Part shown: piece after piece, positions 27,679-36,350 of the stretch | Layout: the number at the start of each line of letters is the position of its first letter | Numbering within the stretch: the first letter of the stretch is position 1 | Assembly: GCF_049747295.1 (NCBI RefSeq) | Contig: NZ_JBMHJM010000001.1 | Coordinates: forward strand, 2,294,001 to 2,358,000 | Direction of reading: 5' to 3' | From: Afipia sp049747295 | GTDB lineage: Bacteria > Pseudomonadota > Alphaproteobacteria > Rhizobiales > Xanthobacteraceae | DNA: 64,000 nt | The notes under the pieces: generated by a model | What the model was told of the DNA's origin: nothing | The model's input: the letters and a program-made list of their open reading frames with translations, nothing else | The model's database searches: none | Program-made: the position numbers and the translations under genes

Positions 27679-28169
27679 CGTGAGACTCCGGGCTCCGGAA
27701 ACAATCCGATGACGTCTTGCTGGGATGTCAGAGATGCGTGCGGCATCGGATGCAGTGGTCCATTGCCACGATCATCGCGCGCGGCATGCTCAGCCCAACG
27801 GTCGAAAAAGCGCCGTTCGGCCTCTTCCTCGTTTTTGGCGACGACCACGTCCAACTGCCGCCACTTGCGCCGCGACAGCTTCCATCGCCGCAACGATCCC
27901 GCCTCGAGACCAATCAACAGCGCAATGATCAGCGCGACGAAAGCGCGCGCGCCGAAGTCGAGGCCGAACGAGCGAAGCACGATGGTCGACGCAATCGAAA
28001 TGACGACATAGCCGAACAGCGCCAGCCACAGCCGGTGCCAGATCAGCCAGAAAAACGACAAAACGAACGCCCAGAAATAAAAGCCGTCGCGCACGAACAC
28101 GACCCGGTCGGATGTGGTGCGCACATCAACACCGTAACTTGCCGGTGCGTGAACTGTGTAAACCGCCAT
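27675..28169 (-). CDS. DUF2628 family membrane protein in the his cluster
   Basis: 164 residues. It begins MAVYTVHAP, has the block DRVVFVRDGFYFWAFVLSFFWLIWHRLWLAL characteristic of DUF2628, and two to three hydrophobic helices between about residues 30 and 95. A basic cytosolic C-terminus follows. The function is unknown. Its stop overlaps the hisH start by 4 bases, so it is translated as part of the histidine cluster between hisB and hisH, although no histidine enzyme is membrane-bound. Confidence 0.85.
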   Translation of the reverse strand: MAVYTVHAPASYGVDVRTTSDRVVFVRDGFYFWAFVLSFFWLIWHRLWLALFGYVVISIASTIVLRSFGLDFGARAFVALIIALLIGLEAGSLRRWKLSRRKWRQLDVVVAKNEEEAERRFFDRWAEHAARDDRGNGPLHPMPHASLTSQQDVIGLFPEPGVSR

Positions 28170-28270
28170 AACCTACTCCGAACCTTACTCATGCAGCGAT
28201 CCGCACCAGATCGTGCTTTTCTCGTCATTTAGAAAGAGACGTCCGCACATGCCCAGCATGCGCTGACAAA

Positions 28271-28864
28271 TCAACCGCCGAGCTGCCCCTTGGTGGAAGG
28301 CACCTGGCCCGCAGCCTGCGGATCGATCGCAACCGCAGCACGGAGCGCCCGCGCCAGACCCTTGAAGCAAGATTCCGCAATATGATGGCTGTTGTCGCCG
28401 TACAGCGTCTCGACGTGCAGTGTCACGCCGGCATTCATCGCGAACGCGTTGAACCACTCACGGACCAGCTCGGTGTCGAATTCCCCGATCTTGTCGCGTG
28501 GAAAGTCCGCCTTGAACACCAGGACCGGCCGTCCGGAAATATCGATCACGACACGCGTCAGCGTCTCGTCCATCGGCATGTGAACACCCGCATAGCGGGT
28601 GATGCCGGCCATGGTGCCGAGAGCCTGTTTCACGGCCTGCCCGAGCGCGATCCCGACGTCTTCCGTGGTGTGGTGATAATCGACATGCAAGTCGCCATCG
28701 GCCTTCACGGTGATATCGATGCGCGAGTGCCGCGCCAGAAGGTCGAGCATGTGGTCGAAAAAACCAATGCCGGTCGCGACATCGGACACGCCGGTGCCGT
28801 CCAGATTGACCGACACCTGGATGTCGGTTTCCTTGGTTTTGCGCTTGATGGTGGCCGTGCGCAT
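28271..28864 (-). CDS. hisB: imidazoleglycerol-phosphate dehydratase
   Basis: Mn-dependent dehydratase, a histidine-pathway step, 197 residues and monofunctional (no phosphatase domain). The duplicated metal motifs are FFDHMLDLLARH and DYHHTTEDVGIALG, plus HHIAESCFKGLARAL. First gene of the minus-strand his cluster; a promoter should lie in the 181-base divergent gap with hslV. Confidence 0.98.
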   Translation of the reverse strand: MRTATIKRKTKETDIQVSVNLDGTGVSDVATGIGFFDHMLDLLARHSRIDITVKADGDLHVDYHHTTEDVGIALGQAVKQALGTMAGITRYAGVHMPMDETLTRVVIDISGRPVLVFKADFPRDKIGEFDTELVREWFNAFAMNAGVTLHVETLYGDNSHHIAESCFKGLARALRAAVAIDPQAAGQVPSTKGQLGG

Positions 28865-29045
28865 GGAAAAATGCTCTCCGGAGCCTGAAAGTGCGTCCTT
28901 TTAACAGGCACGTGACACCTTCGCTACTGCAGTATCAGGCGATTTTTGTCTGATATTTCAAATATGGTGACCGAATCCCGGGCGGGCCTGCCGATTGCAA
29001 GAGCCGCCACGAACGCCTAGATCAGGCCGGTCAATGAGGTTTTTC

Positions 29046-29600
29046 ATGCAAGCATCACAGGTTGAGGTCTGGCACGGCACCACCATTCTGACGGTCCGCA
29101 AGGGCGGCAAGGTGGTCATCGGCGGTGACGGGCAGGTCTCCATCGGCCAGACGGTCATCAAATCCAACGCCAAAAAGGTCCGAAAACTCGGAAAAGGGGA
29201 CGTCATCGGCGGTTTTGCCGGCGCCACGGCGGACGCTTTCACGCTCTTTGAGCGCCTTGAAAGCAAGCTGGAACAATATCCGGGGCAATTGACCCGGGCG
29301 GCGGTCGAACTGGCCAAGGATTGGCGGACAGACCGCTATCTGCGCCGGCTCGAGGCCATGATGATCGTCGCCGACAAGGACGTCTCCCTCGTGCTCACCG
29401 GCACGGGCGATGTGCTGGAGCCTGAGCACGGCGTCATGGCCATCGGTTCCGGTGGTAACTATGCACTGGCAGCCGCACGCGCTCTGGCAGATTCGGACAA
29501 GGATGCCGAAACCATCGTGCGGCGTTCGCTCGACATCGCTGCTGATATTTGCGTTTACACCAATCGCAACTTGACGATCGAAACGCTGACAACCGGCTGA
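29046..29600 (+). CDS. hslV: ATP-dependent protease subunit HslV
   Basis: Proteolytic subunit of the HslUV (ClpQY) protease. After processing the nucleophile is Thr12 of HGTTILTV, so the propeptide is 11 residues, longer than in E. coli. Further markers are KVVIGGDGQVSIG, KVRKLGKGDVIGGFAGATADAFTLFERLE and MIVADKDVSLVLTGTGDV. The ATG at 29046 has GAGG 6-9 bases upstream. The stop codon shares one base with the next gene start. Confidence 0.96.
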   Translation: MQASQVEVWHGTTILTVRKGGKVVIGGDGQVSIGQTVIKSNAKKVRKLGKGDVIGGFAGATADAFTLFERLESKLEQYPGQLTRAAVELAKDWRTDRYLRRLEAMMIVADKDVSLVLTGTGDVLEPEHGVMAIGSGGNYALAAARALADSDKDAETIVRRSLDIAADICVYTNRNLTIETLTTG

Positions 29601-30085
29601 TGGAGACTCTGCGCTATCAGTTTCAACCCATGACAACCGACGACTTGCCTTTGATCAAACGTTGGCTTGATACACCACACGTTGCGGAATGGTGGGATGG
29701 CGGTGAAGAGTTCGAACTGATTAGCGGTGACCTTGATCATCCCGACATGGCGCAATTCATTGTTGCTTGCGACGGACAGCGGTTTGCCTATCTGCAATGC
29801 TACAATTTGAGCGCGTGGAATACCGGCTTTGGCTCCCATCCCGAAGGCACACGTGGCCTTGATCAATTTATCGGTGAGGCAAACATGCTCGATCGTGGCC
29901 ATGGCTCTGTCTTCATCCGCGAATTCACTGAGCAATTGTTTGCACAAGGGACGCCGCGCGTTGTGATTGATCCCGATCCCGCCAATGCACGCGCAATTAG
30001 AGCCTATGAAAAGGCCGGTTTTCACCGTAGCAACGTTGTCGATACGCCTGACGGCCCTGCACTTCTGATGGTACGCAATCCATGA
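29600..30085 (+). CDS. GNAT acetyltransferase, AAC(6')-like, between hslV and hslU
   Basis: 161 residues of the GNAT fold most like the aminoglycoside 6'-N-acetyltransferase/Acetyltransf_8 group: FQPMTTDDLPLIKRWLDTPHVAEWW, then GLDQFIGEANMLDRGHGSVFIREF and the acetyl-CoA region RAIRAYEKAGF. Its ATG overlaps the hslV stop (TGATG) and its stop overlaps hslU (ATGA), so all three are translated from one message. The substrate is unknown; resistance activity should not be assumed. Confidence 0.85.
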   Translation: METLRYQFQPMTTDDLPLIKRWLDTPHVAEWWDGGEEFELISGDLDHPDMAQFIVACDGQRFAYLQCYNLSAWNTGFGSHPEGTRGLDQFIGEANMLDRGHGSVFIREFTEQLFAQGTPRVVIDPDPANARAIRAYEKAGFHRSNVVDTPDGPALLMVRNP

Positions 30086-31383
30086 CTGACTTTTCTCCTC
30101 GCGAAATCGTTTCCGAACTCGACCGCTTCATCGTCGGCCAGGCTGACGCCAAACGTGCAGTGTCCATTGCGCTGCGCAACCGCTGGCGCCGGCTGCAGCT
30201 GACGGGTTCCTTGCGCGAGGAAGTGCTGCCGAAGAATATTCTGATGATCGGCCCGACCGGCGTCGGCAAAACCGAGATCGCCCGGCGGCTCGCCAAACTT
30301 GCAGGCGCTCCCTTTATCAAGGTCGAAGCCACAAAGTTCACGGAAGTCGGTTATGTCGGCCGCGATGTCGAACAGATGATCCGCGATCTCGTTGAGGTTG
30401 CGATTCTCCAGACCCGCGAACGCAAGCGCAAGGACGTCCAGGCCAGGGCCCAGCTTGCAGCCGAAGAACGCGTGTTGGATTCGCTCGTCGGCGCCAACGC
30501 CAGCGCATCCACCCGCGAATCGTTTCGCAAAAAGTTGCGCGCCGGAGAGCTCAACGACAAGGAAATCGAAATCGAGACGCAGTCGTCCGGCGGCACGCCG
30601 ATGTTCGAGATTCCCGGCATGCCGGGGGCCCAGGTCGGCGCCATCTCGATCGGCGATATCTTCGGCAAGATGGGCAGCCGCACCAAGACCCGCCGGCTGA
30701 CGGTGTCGGACTCGCACGAAGTGCTCGTCAACGAAGAGAGCGACAAGCTGCTCGACAACGATCAGTTGACGCAGGAAGCCATTCAGGCGGTCGAGAACAA
30801 CGGCATCGTATTTCTCGACGAAATCGACAAGATCTGCGTTCGCGATGGCGCGCGTGCCGGGGACGTGTCGCGCGAAGGTGTGCAACGCGATCTGCTACCC
30901 CTGATCGAAGGCACCACCGTGTCGACCAAGCACGGTGCTGTGAAAACAGACCATATTCTGTTCATTGCGTCCGGTGCATTTCACATCGCCAAGCCATCCG
31001 ACCTGCTGCCGGAATTGCAGGGCCGCCTCCCGATCCGCGTCGAGCTGCAGGCCCTGACCCGGGACGATTTCCGCAGGATTCTCACCGAGCCGGAAGCATC
31101 CCTGATCAAGCAATATATGGCGCTGATGCAAACCGAAGGCGTGACGCTCGAGATTACCGATGACGCCATCGACGCGCTCGCGGATGTGGCTGTGTCGGTC
31201 AATTCGACCATCGAGAATATCGGAGCGCGACGGCTGCAAACCGTGATGGAGCGGGTGCTGGACGAAATTTCCTTCGTTGCGCCTGATCGCAGCGGCGAGA
31301 CCATTCGCATCGATGCCGACTACGTGACGAAGCATGTCGGCGATCTTGCGAAAAACGCCGATCTCAGCCGCTTTATTCTGTAG
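30082..31383 (+). CDS. hslU: ATP-dependent protease ATPase subunit HslU
   Basis: AAA+ unfoldase partner of HslV, 433 residues. FSPREIVSELDRFIVGQ opens the family. Walker A is GPTGVGKT at residues 57-64, the pore loop lies in EVGYVGRDVE, and Walker B is GIVFLDEIDKI. It is followed by SREGVQRDLLPLIEG and the C-terminal ISFVAPDRSGE...DLSRFIL that docks into HslV. The start overlaps the GNAT gene by 4 bases. Confidence 0.98.
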   Translation: MTDFSPREIVSELDRFIVGQADAKRAVSIALRNRWRRLQLTGSLREEVLPKNILMIGPTGVGKTEIARRLAKLAGAPFIKVEATKFTEVGYVGRDVEQMIRDLVEVAILQTRERKRKDVQARAQLAAEERVLDSLVGANASASTRESFRKKLRAGELNDKEIEIETQSSGGTPMFEIPGMPGAQVGAISIGDIFGKMGSRTKTRRLTVSDSHEVLVNEESDKLLDNDQLTQEAIQAVENNGIVFLDEIDKICVRDGARAGDVSREGVQRDLLPLIEGTTVSTKHGAVKTDHILFIASGAFHIAKPSDLLPELQGRLPIRVELQALTRDDFRRILTEPEASLIKQYMALMQTEGVTLEITDDAIDALADVAVSVNSTIENIGARRLQTVMERVLDEISFVAPDRSGETIRIDADYVTKHVGDLAKNADLSRFIL

Positions 31384-31434
31384 TCCTGCAAACGACTGGT
31401 GATGCGATGAGCCGCAACGGCACGCGTGATCGCG

Positions 31435-32022
31435 TCACCTTGACCGGCGCACCCGAACGTAAAGTGCGCCCTCACCGCCGTGACCGATATGGGCTTCCTC
31501 GAAGCCGACGACGAGGTGACGAAATTCCGGCAGGCCAAGCCATTGCGGTACGTGGCGGCGGAGAATGCCGCGCTCGGATTCGGGTCCCGTCGTCCGCCCC
31601 TTACCGGTGATCACCAGCACGAACGTCATGCCATTGGCATGGGCATGGTGCAGGAAATTCAGCAACGCGCGATGCGCTCGTGTCTGCGTCATGCCGTGAA
31701 GGTCGAGCCGGGCGTCGATGTCCTTCCGACCGCGCGACAATTGTGAGCGCTCACGACGCCCAAGCGGCGCGAGTGGCGGTGGGGCTGCGGGAGCCACAAC
31801 AACTTTTCTCGGCACCGTCGCGATTGGCCGTGTCGTCCGCGCAGATTGCTCAGCCTCGGCATCTTTAATCGCGATCTCAGCAGAGCCTTTTGACGGCCGC
31901 GGTTTCTTCCGCAATGGTTTGATCTGTTTTGCAACATGTTCCCACAACGCAAGCTCCTCACCGCTGAGCGTGCGCTTGCGGCGAACCGGCGAAGGTGTTG
32001 TGAGAACGGGCGGTCGCTTCAT
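31435..32022 (-). CDS. Smr domain protein
   Basis: 195 residues: a basic, proline-rich and probably disordered N-terminal half, then a C-terminal Smr domain with LDLHGMTQTRAH and VITGKGRTTG, the LDxH and TGxG signatures. Smr domains are nucleases acting on branched DNA or stalled ribosome mRNA in different families; which applies here is unknown. The ATG overlaps the mltA stop by 4 bases; this Tim44-MltA-Smr order is common in alphaproteobacteria. Confidence 0.9.
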   Translation of the reverse strand: MKRPPVLTTPSPVRRKRTLSGEELALWEHVAKQIKPLRKKPRPSKGSAEIAIKDAEAEQSARTTRPIATVPRKVVVAPAAPPPLAPLGRRERSQLSRGRKDIDARLDLHGMTQTRAHRALLNFLHHAHANGMTFVLVITGKGRTTGPESERGILRRHVPQWLGLPEFRHLVVGFEEAHIGHGGEGALYVRVRRSR

Positions 32023-33437
32023 TGGCGGGATCGGTCACGTCGATGTTGACGTCCGCGATTTGACGCGTCGGACTTCGCTTCCGCCTCCAACGCAGAGGCC
32101 GATGCCGCTTTCGGCCGCGCTTCGGGCAAGGGCACTGTTTTACCGCGCGCTGTAGGATCGAGGCTTTTCGGCAGCAGCATCACGAAATTGGCCGGATTTT
32201 TCAGGCGGCCCGCAATGCGGCCGGCTTCCGCGCCCGCACCGAAGTAAAGATCCGCCCGCGCCGGACCGACGATCGCCGACCCCGTGTCTTGCGCCACCAT
32301 CAGACGATGAAACGGCGTGTTCGGCGCATCGGATTCGATCGGCAGTTTGCCTTCGATAAAAAACGGCGTGCCATAAACATGCAGTGATTTATCGACCGCA
32401 ATCGACCGGCCCGCCGTCAATGGCACGCCTTGCGCGCCCACCGCCTCGTCGTCCTTCGACAAGGAAACCTCGCGGAAGAAAACATATGATCGATTCTGCC
32501 GCCGCAACTCTTTCGCGGCGTCGGGATTTTGATCCATGTATTCCCGAATGCGCTGCATCGACATCTGGTCTTTGGGCACGATGTTGCGGTCGATCAGCAC
32601 CCGGCCGACCGGCGTATAAGGATAACCATTATGCGCTTCGTAGTTGATGCGCACCATCGATCCATCTTCCAAATGAATGCGCGCTGATCCCTGGATCTGG
32701 ATGAACAGCAAGTCCGTCTGGCTCTTCAGCCAGACCACTTCCAGGCCGCGGCCGGCAATCGCGCCGTCTTCGATCTCGCCGCGGTCGTAATAAGGCACCA
32801 GTTTGCGACGACCGATCTTTCGGAACACCTGGCCCTTGTTCGGCAAACTCGTGGACGCCTGTGAAAATCCTCGCACGAACAAGTTCGATGGGCGGCGATA
32901 AACCGGGACCGTGTAGACATCGGTTTGAACACGCGAGCCGTCGACAACCGGCTCGTAGTACCCGGTGACGAAGCCGGCCTCCTCGCCAAGGCGCGAGATC
33001 TGGAGCGGGATAAATTGCTGCTCGAAAAACTCCCGGGCTTTTGCGGAGTCCGAGATATTCGCGGCCCGCGCCAGTTTGCACGGATCAAGCAGCGAGTTGC
33101 CGAGCGCCTTGGTCTCGATCGGAGGAACGGTTTGCGCGACAATCGGCTTGCAGCTTGCGCGGAATGTTTTGAAGGCGGGCAGCGGATCGTCGTCGGTCCA
33201 TCCGCTGACGTCGCTCCACTTCAGCGGAGCGTACTGGGCACCGGAAATTTCTAGCGGCCAAAGAACCGGGCCATGATGATGGCGGTGATATTCCGATTCC
33301 GCCGCGTGATGACGAACAGGCTTCGCGTCCGCAACGAGGGGCAGACTCACAGCAGCGACAGCGTACAGCCAAAAATGGACATAAGAAATCCACGCACCGG
33401 GCAAGGATTTCTTTTTACTGTCCGCTTTCCGTTCCAA
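32019..33437 (-). CDS. mltA: membrane-bound lytic murein transglycosylase A
   Basis: Cleaves peptidoglycan glycan strands to 1,6-anhydro products. The MltA domain shows GYYEPVVDGS, PVYRRPSNL and VVWLKSQTDLLFIQIQGSARIHLEDG. The 3D domain follows with VAQDTGSAIVGPARADLYFG. I choose a TTG start at 33437 (GGAA 5 bases upstream). It gives 472 residues with a basic KKK stretch before the hydrophobic signal helix ISYVHFWLYAVAAVSLPL, ending ADA-K. It overlaps the Tim44-like gene by 23 bases. A TTG at 33404 is the alternative. Confidence 0.88.
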   Translation of the reverse strand: MERKADSKKKSLPGAWISYVHFWLYAVAAVSLPLVADAKPVRHHAAESEYHRHHHGPVLWPLEISGAQYAPLKWSDVSGWTDDDPLPAFKTFRASCKPIVAQTVPPIETKALGNSLLDPCKLARAANISDSAKAREFFEQQFIPLQISRLGEEAGFVTGYYEPVVDGSRVQTDVYTVPVYRRPSNLFVRGFSQASTSLPNKGQVFRKIGRRKLVPYYDRGEIEDGAIAGRGLEVVWLKSQTDLLFIQIQGSARIHLEDGSMVRINYEAHNGYPYTPVGRVLIDRNIVPKDQMSMQRIREYMDQNPDAAKELRRQNRSYVFFREVSLSKDDEAVGAQGVPLTAGRSIAVDKSLHVYGTPFFIEGKLPIESDAPNTPFHRLMVAQDTGSAIVGPARADLYFGAGAEAGRIAGRLKNPANFVMLLPKSLDPTARGKTVPLPEARPKAASASALEAEAKSDASNRGRQHRRDRSRQ

Positions 33438-34116
33438 CCAATTTCCAGTTTGGATCACGCGAGGAGATGTCACGGGCGAATGTCCAGATATCTGTGACAT
33501 CGGTGAGCTTCTCCGGGTTGCCATCCACGACGGTGCCAGCCTTGTCGCGTGTCGCCGAGATCATCTGGGACACGAAGCGAACCGTGATCTGCGCGGAGCG
33601 ATCCCGCATTTCCGCGCCGACAATGTCAGCCTTGTCGATCGAGGCGAAGCGGGTCTCCACTTTTTCGCCGCGCTGCTCGCGTTCCTTGATCGCGGCGTCG
33701 AAGCCTTCGTAAACTTCCGTGGACAGCAAATCCTTCAGTGCGCGGCGGTCGCCATTGGCAAACGCCAGCACGATCATTTCATAGGCGCTCTTCGCACCCG
33801 AGGTGAAGTGACGGGCGTCAAAAGACGGATCGTTGGCGACGATCTGATCAAGGCCCTTGGCAAGCGCAGAACCGGCTTCTGCGATCCCCTTCCAGCGATC
33901 CTGTGCTGGGGCCTCTTCTTCCGTTGACGAAATGGGGGCCTGATCGAGAACCTTGCCCGGCATCGGCACGACGTTGTCCGGAGCGCCACGCAGCACATCC
34001 CGGGCCGCGCGATCATAAGGCGGGCGCTCGTCACCGGTGCGTTGTCCCAGAACGTTGCGCAGCCGCAGAAAAATGAAGACGGCCAGAGCCAGAAAAATGA
34101 TGGTGTAAATGTCCAC
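33415..34116 (-). CDS. Tim44-like domain protein
   Basis: 233 residues. An N-terminal transmembrane helix (IYTIIFLALAVFIFLRLRNVLG) is followed by a linker and a C-terminal Tim44-like fold (SAYEMIVLAFANGDRRALKDLLSTEVYEGFDAAI). Mitochondrial Tim44 tethers Hsp70 to the import pore; bacterial homologues such as Caulobacter TimA are membrane proteins of unclear role. The GTG start at 34116 is used because the upstream frame is not membrane-like. secB is divergent from it. Confidence 0.87.
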   Translation of the reverse strand: MDIYTIIFLALAVFIFLRLRNVLGQRTGDERPPYDRAARDVLRGAPDNVVPMPGKVLDQAPISSTEEEAPAQDRWKGIAEAGSALAKGLDQIVANDPSFDARHFTSGAKSAYEMIVLAFANGDRRALKDLLSTEVYEGFDAAIKEREQRGEKVETRFASIDKADIVGAEMRDRSAQITVRFVSQMISATRDKAGTVVDGNPEKLTDVTDIWTFARDISSRDPNWKLVGTESGQ

Positions 34117-34158
34117 GTCGCGTTCACTTTCTGATCGATGCCGGAGAGCCACCCTGGA

Positions 34159-34170
34159 CCTCCCGGGAGG
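34159..34170. other. 12-bp palindrome upstream of the Tim44-like gene
   Basis: The perfect palindrome CCTCCCGGGAGG lies about 43 bases before the GTG start of the Tim44-like gene, in the 405-base gap 34117-34521 shared with secB. It may be a regulator site or chance. I see no gene or RNA in the rest of that gap; the divergent promoters should be there. Confidence 0.3.
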
Positions 34171-34521
34171 CGGAAGGAACATCAGGCTCTTCAAGCACCA
34201 TGTAGGCACGAAATCGGGTCAAGCCAACACCGCCATATGCCGCGCTTTCGGGGAAGCCCAAAACCTAGGTTAAGGGCAACTTATCGCGGCAATTCAGAGG
34301 GATTTTAGCCGATCTGGCGGCCGCGGCCAACCTCGGCGGCCCGGTTTCAGATCGATGATCCTTGTCGAATGCGGCAAGCCTATGATAGCCACTCGCCCCG
34401 ACAAGCAAGACATTGCCGCTTTCAAGACACGGTCGAATGGCGTCTGGTCAGCGGGTCAATCTTCCGTTCCTGGCGGGAGCCTCTTGAGGCGATCCGTCTT
34501 CACCGCTCTCGGAGAATTATC

Positions 34522-34998
34522 ATGACCAACGGCAACGGCGCACCTCTCGAGAATGCGGCTCCGCCCCAACTCAACGTCCTGGCACAATACGTCAAGGATC
34601 TGTCATTCGAGAATCCGAACTCGCCGAATTCGCTTGCTCCGCAGGAGAAGCAGCCGGCCATCAACATCCAGATCAACGTCACCGCCAAAGCTCTCGCCGA
34701 GAACGACTACGAAGTCGCCCTTGCCATCGAGGGCAAGGCGGAAGCTGAGGGTGCACTGCTGTTCGGCTTCGAACTCGTCTATGCCGGCGTCTTCCGCGTC
34801 CTGAACGTGGATCAGGAGAATCTGCACCCCTTGATCATGATCGAGTGCCCGCGGCTGCTGTTCCCGTTCGCACGCGAGATCGTCGCATCGTCCGTGCGCA
34901 ATGGCGGCTTCCCGCCCATGATGCTGGACCCGGTGGACTTCGTTGGCCTCTATCGCCAGAACATGGCGCGCCAAGGCGAACAGATCCGCCCGAGCTAA
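34522..34998 (+). CDS. secB: protein-export chaperone SecB
   Basis: Tetrameric cytosolic chaperone that keeps preproteins unfolded and passes them to SecA. 158 residues: LNVLAQYVKDLSFENPNSP, FELVYAGVFRV, and the conserved ECPRLLFPFAREIVASSVRNGGFPPMMLDPVDFVGLY. The ATG at 34522 has GGAG 9 bases upstream. It converges on dnaQ with one base between the stop codons. Confidence 0.97.
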   Translation: MTNGNGAPLENAAPPQLNVLAQYVKDLSFENPNSPNSLAPQEKQPAINIQINVTAKALAENDYEVALAIEGKAEAEGALLFGFELVYAGVFRVLNVDQENLHPLIMIECPRLLFPFAREIVASSVRNGGFPPMMLDPVDFVGLYRQNMARQGEQIRPS

Positions 34999-34999
34999 G

Positions 35000-35707
35000 C
35001 TATTCGGGCGTCGCCTCTTTCAAATATTCGTTCCAGATCGGATTGCCGCCACCAAGCGTTGTAATGAACGCAGCGTGTGCGGCAATGTCGTCTTCGGTCA
35101 CCCGGGACACCAGCGGCACGTCGCGTTGCCGCCGCGGCGCATCGACCTGCCCGACCGCAAACGAAACCCGCGTTTCTGCAAGAATAAGTTGTGACTGCCG
35201 GGCGCCGATCAGGTCGATATAGACTTCGGCGAGCAATTCGGCGTCGAGCAAGGCGCCGTGCTTCGTGCGCCGGGAATTATCGATCGCATAGCGCGAGCAC
35301 AGATCATCCAGCCGGTTCGACACACCGGGATGTTTCCGTCGGGCCAGCGTCAGCGTGTCCACGAGACGATCCCGCGGAATGGCTGCGAGTGATACCCGGT
35401 CAAGCTCAGCGTTAATAAAGCCGACGTCGAATGACGCGTTGTGAATCACAAGCGGCGCATCGCCGATGAACGCGAGAAAGTCTTCGACCACAGCGGCAAA
35501 AAGCGGCTTGTCCGCAAGGAACTCCGACGACAGCCCGTGGACTGCGAACGCTTCTTGCGGCATGTCCCGTTCGGGATTGAGATAGACGTGAAACGTCTGC
35601 CCGGTCGGCATGTGATTGACCATCTCAACACAGCCGATTTCAACCAGGCGATCGCCGCGCAGCGGGTCGAGGCCAGTGGTTTCGGTATCGAGAACGATTT
35701 CACGCAT
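35000..35707 (-). CDS. dnaQ: DNA polymerase III epsilon subunit (proofreading exonuclease)
   Basis: 3'-5' exonuclease of the replicase. 235 residues. Exo I motif DTETTGLDPLRGDRLVEIG, Exo II HNASFDVGFINAEL, Exo IIIe KHGALLDAELLAEVY with its catalytic His. A C-terminal tail for polymerase binding follows. It lies 24 bases after coaE, in the group (PPDK regulator, maf, coaE, dnaQ) that flanks replication origins in alphaproteobacteria. Confidence 0.97.
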   Translation of the reverse strand: MREIVLDTETTGLDPLRGDRLVEIGCVEMVNHMPTGQTFHVYLNPERDMPQEAFAVHGLSSEFLADKPLFAAVVEDFLAFIGDAPLVIHNASFDVGFINAELDRVSLAAIPRDRLVDTLTLARRKHPGVSNRLDDLCSRYAIDNSRRTKHGALLDAELLAEVYIDLIGARQSQLILAETRVSFAVGQVDAPRRQRDVPLVSRVTEDDIAAHAAFITTLGGGNPIWNEYLKEATPE

Positions 35708-35731
35708 GACCGGATCGGACCATTTTTCGAA

Positions 35732-36331
35732 TCAGCTTCGCCGTTGCGGCATTTTAGCAAGCTGATCGAGAATTTCACGGATCCGCAGCCGGACCGGGTC
35801 CAATCCGTGCGACGTATCCACCACGAAGTCCGCCCGCTTCCGCTTTTCCGCATCCGGCAGTTGACGCGCCAGGATCGCATCGAGTTTCTCCGGGGTCATG
35901 TTCTCCCGGGCGAGAATGCGTTCCCGCTGGATTTCAGGCGCGGTCGTCACCACGACCACAGCATCCACGCGCTTTTCTCCCCCTGTCTCGAACAACAGCG
36001 GCACGTCGAGCACCGCCACCGGCGCTCCCGCCTCTTCCGCATCGCTCAAAAATTTTTGCTGATGGCTACGCAGCATGGGATGCACGATTGTCTCGAGGCG
36101 CTTCATCGCCTCGGGATTATTCACGACCATGGCAGATAGCTTCTGCCGGTCCACCTTGCCGTTGGCCGTGCTGCCGGGAAATGCTGCTTCCATCGCAGGC
36201 ACCGCTTCGCCTTCATAGACTTTATGAACGGTGGCATCGGCATCGTAGACCGGCACCCCGGCTTCCTCGAACAGCTTCGCCGTGGTGGATTTCCCCATCC
36301 CGATCGAACCGGTCAAACCAAGCAGCAACAT
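35732..36331 (-). CDS. coaE: dephospho-CoA kinase
   Basis: Last step of CoA synthesis. 199 residues, P-loop LGLTGSIGMGKST at residues 4-16, VYDADATVHKVYEG, and LDVPLLFETGGEKRVDAVVVV. The ATG at 36331 is the family start; the ORF extends 35 codons further upstream, overlapping the end of maf. It directly follows maf; the aroE gene often found between maf and coaE in related genomes is absent. Confidence 0.96.
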   Translation of the reverse strand: MLLLGLTGSIGMGKSTTAKLFEEAGVPVYDADATVHKVYEGEAVPAMEAAFPGSTANGKVDRQKLSAMVVNNPEAMKRLETIVHPMLRSHQQKFLSDAEEAGAPVAVLDVPLLFETGGEKRVDAVVVVTTAPEIQRERILARENMTPEKLDAILARQLPDAEKRKRADFVVDTSHGLDPVRLRIREILDQLAKMPQRRS

Positions 36332-36350
36332 TTTACAAATCTCTTTTGAA

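Noticed and set aside
29600..30085. Reading the hslV-hslU GNAT gene as an aminoglycoside resistance gene
   Set aside because: The resemblance to AAC(6') is at fold level only; the position in a core operon argues for a housekeeping role.
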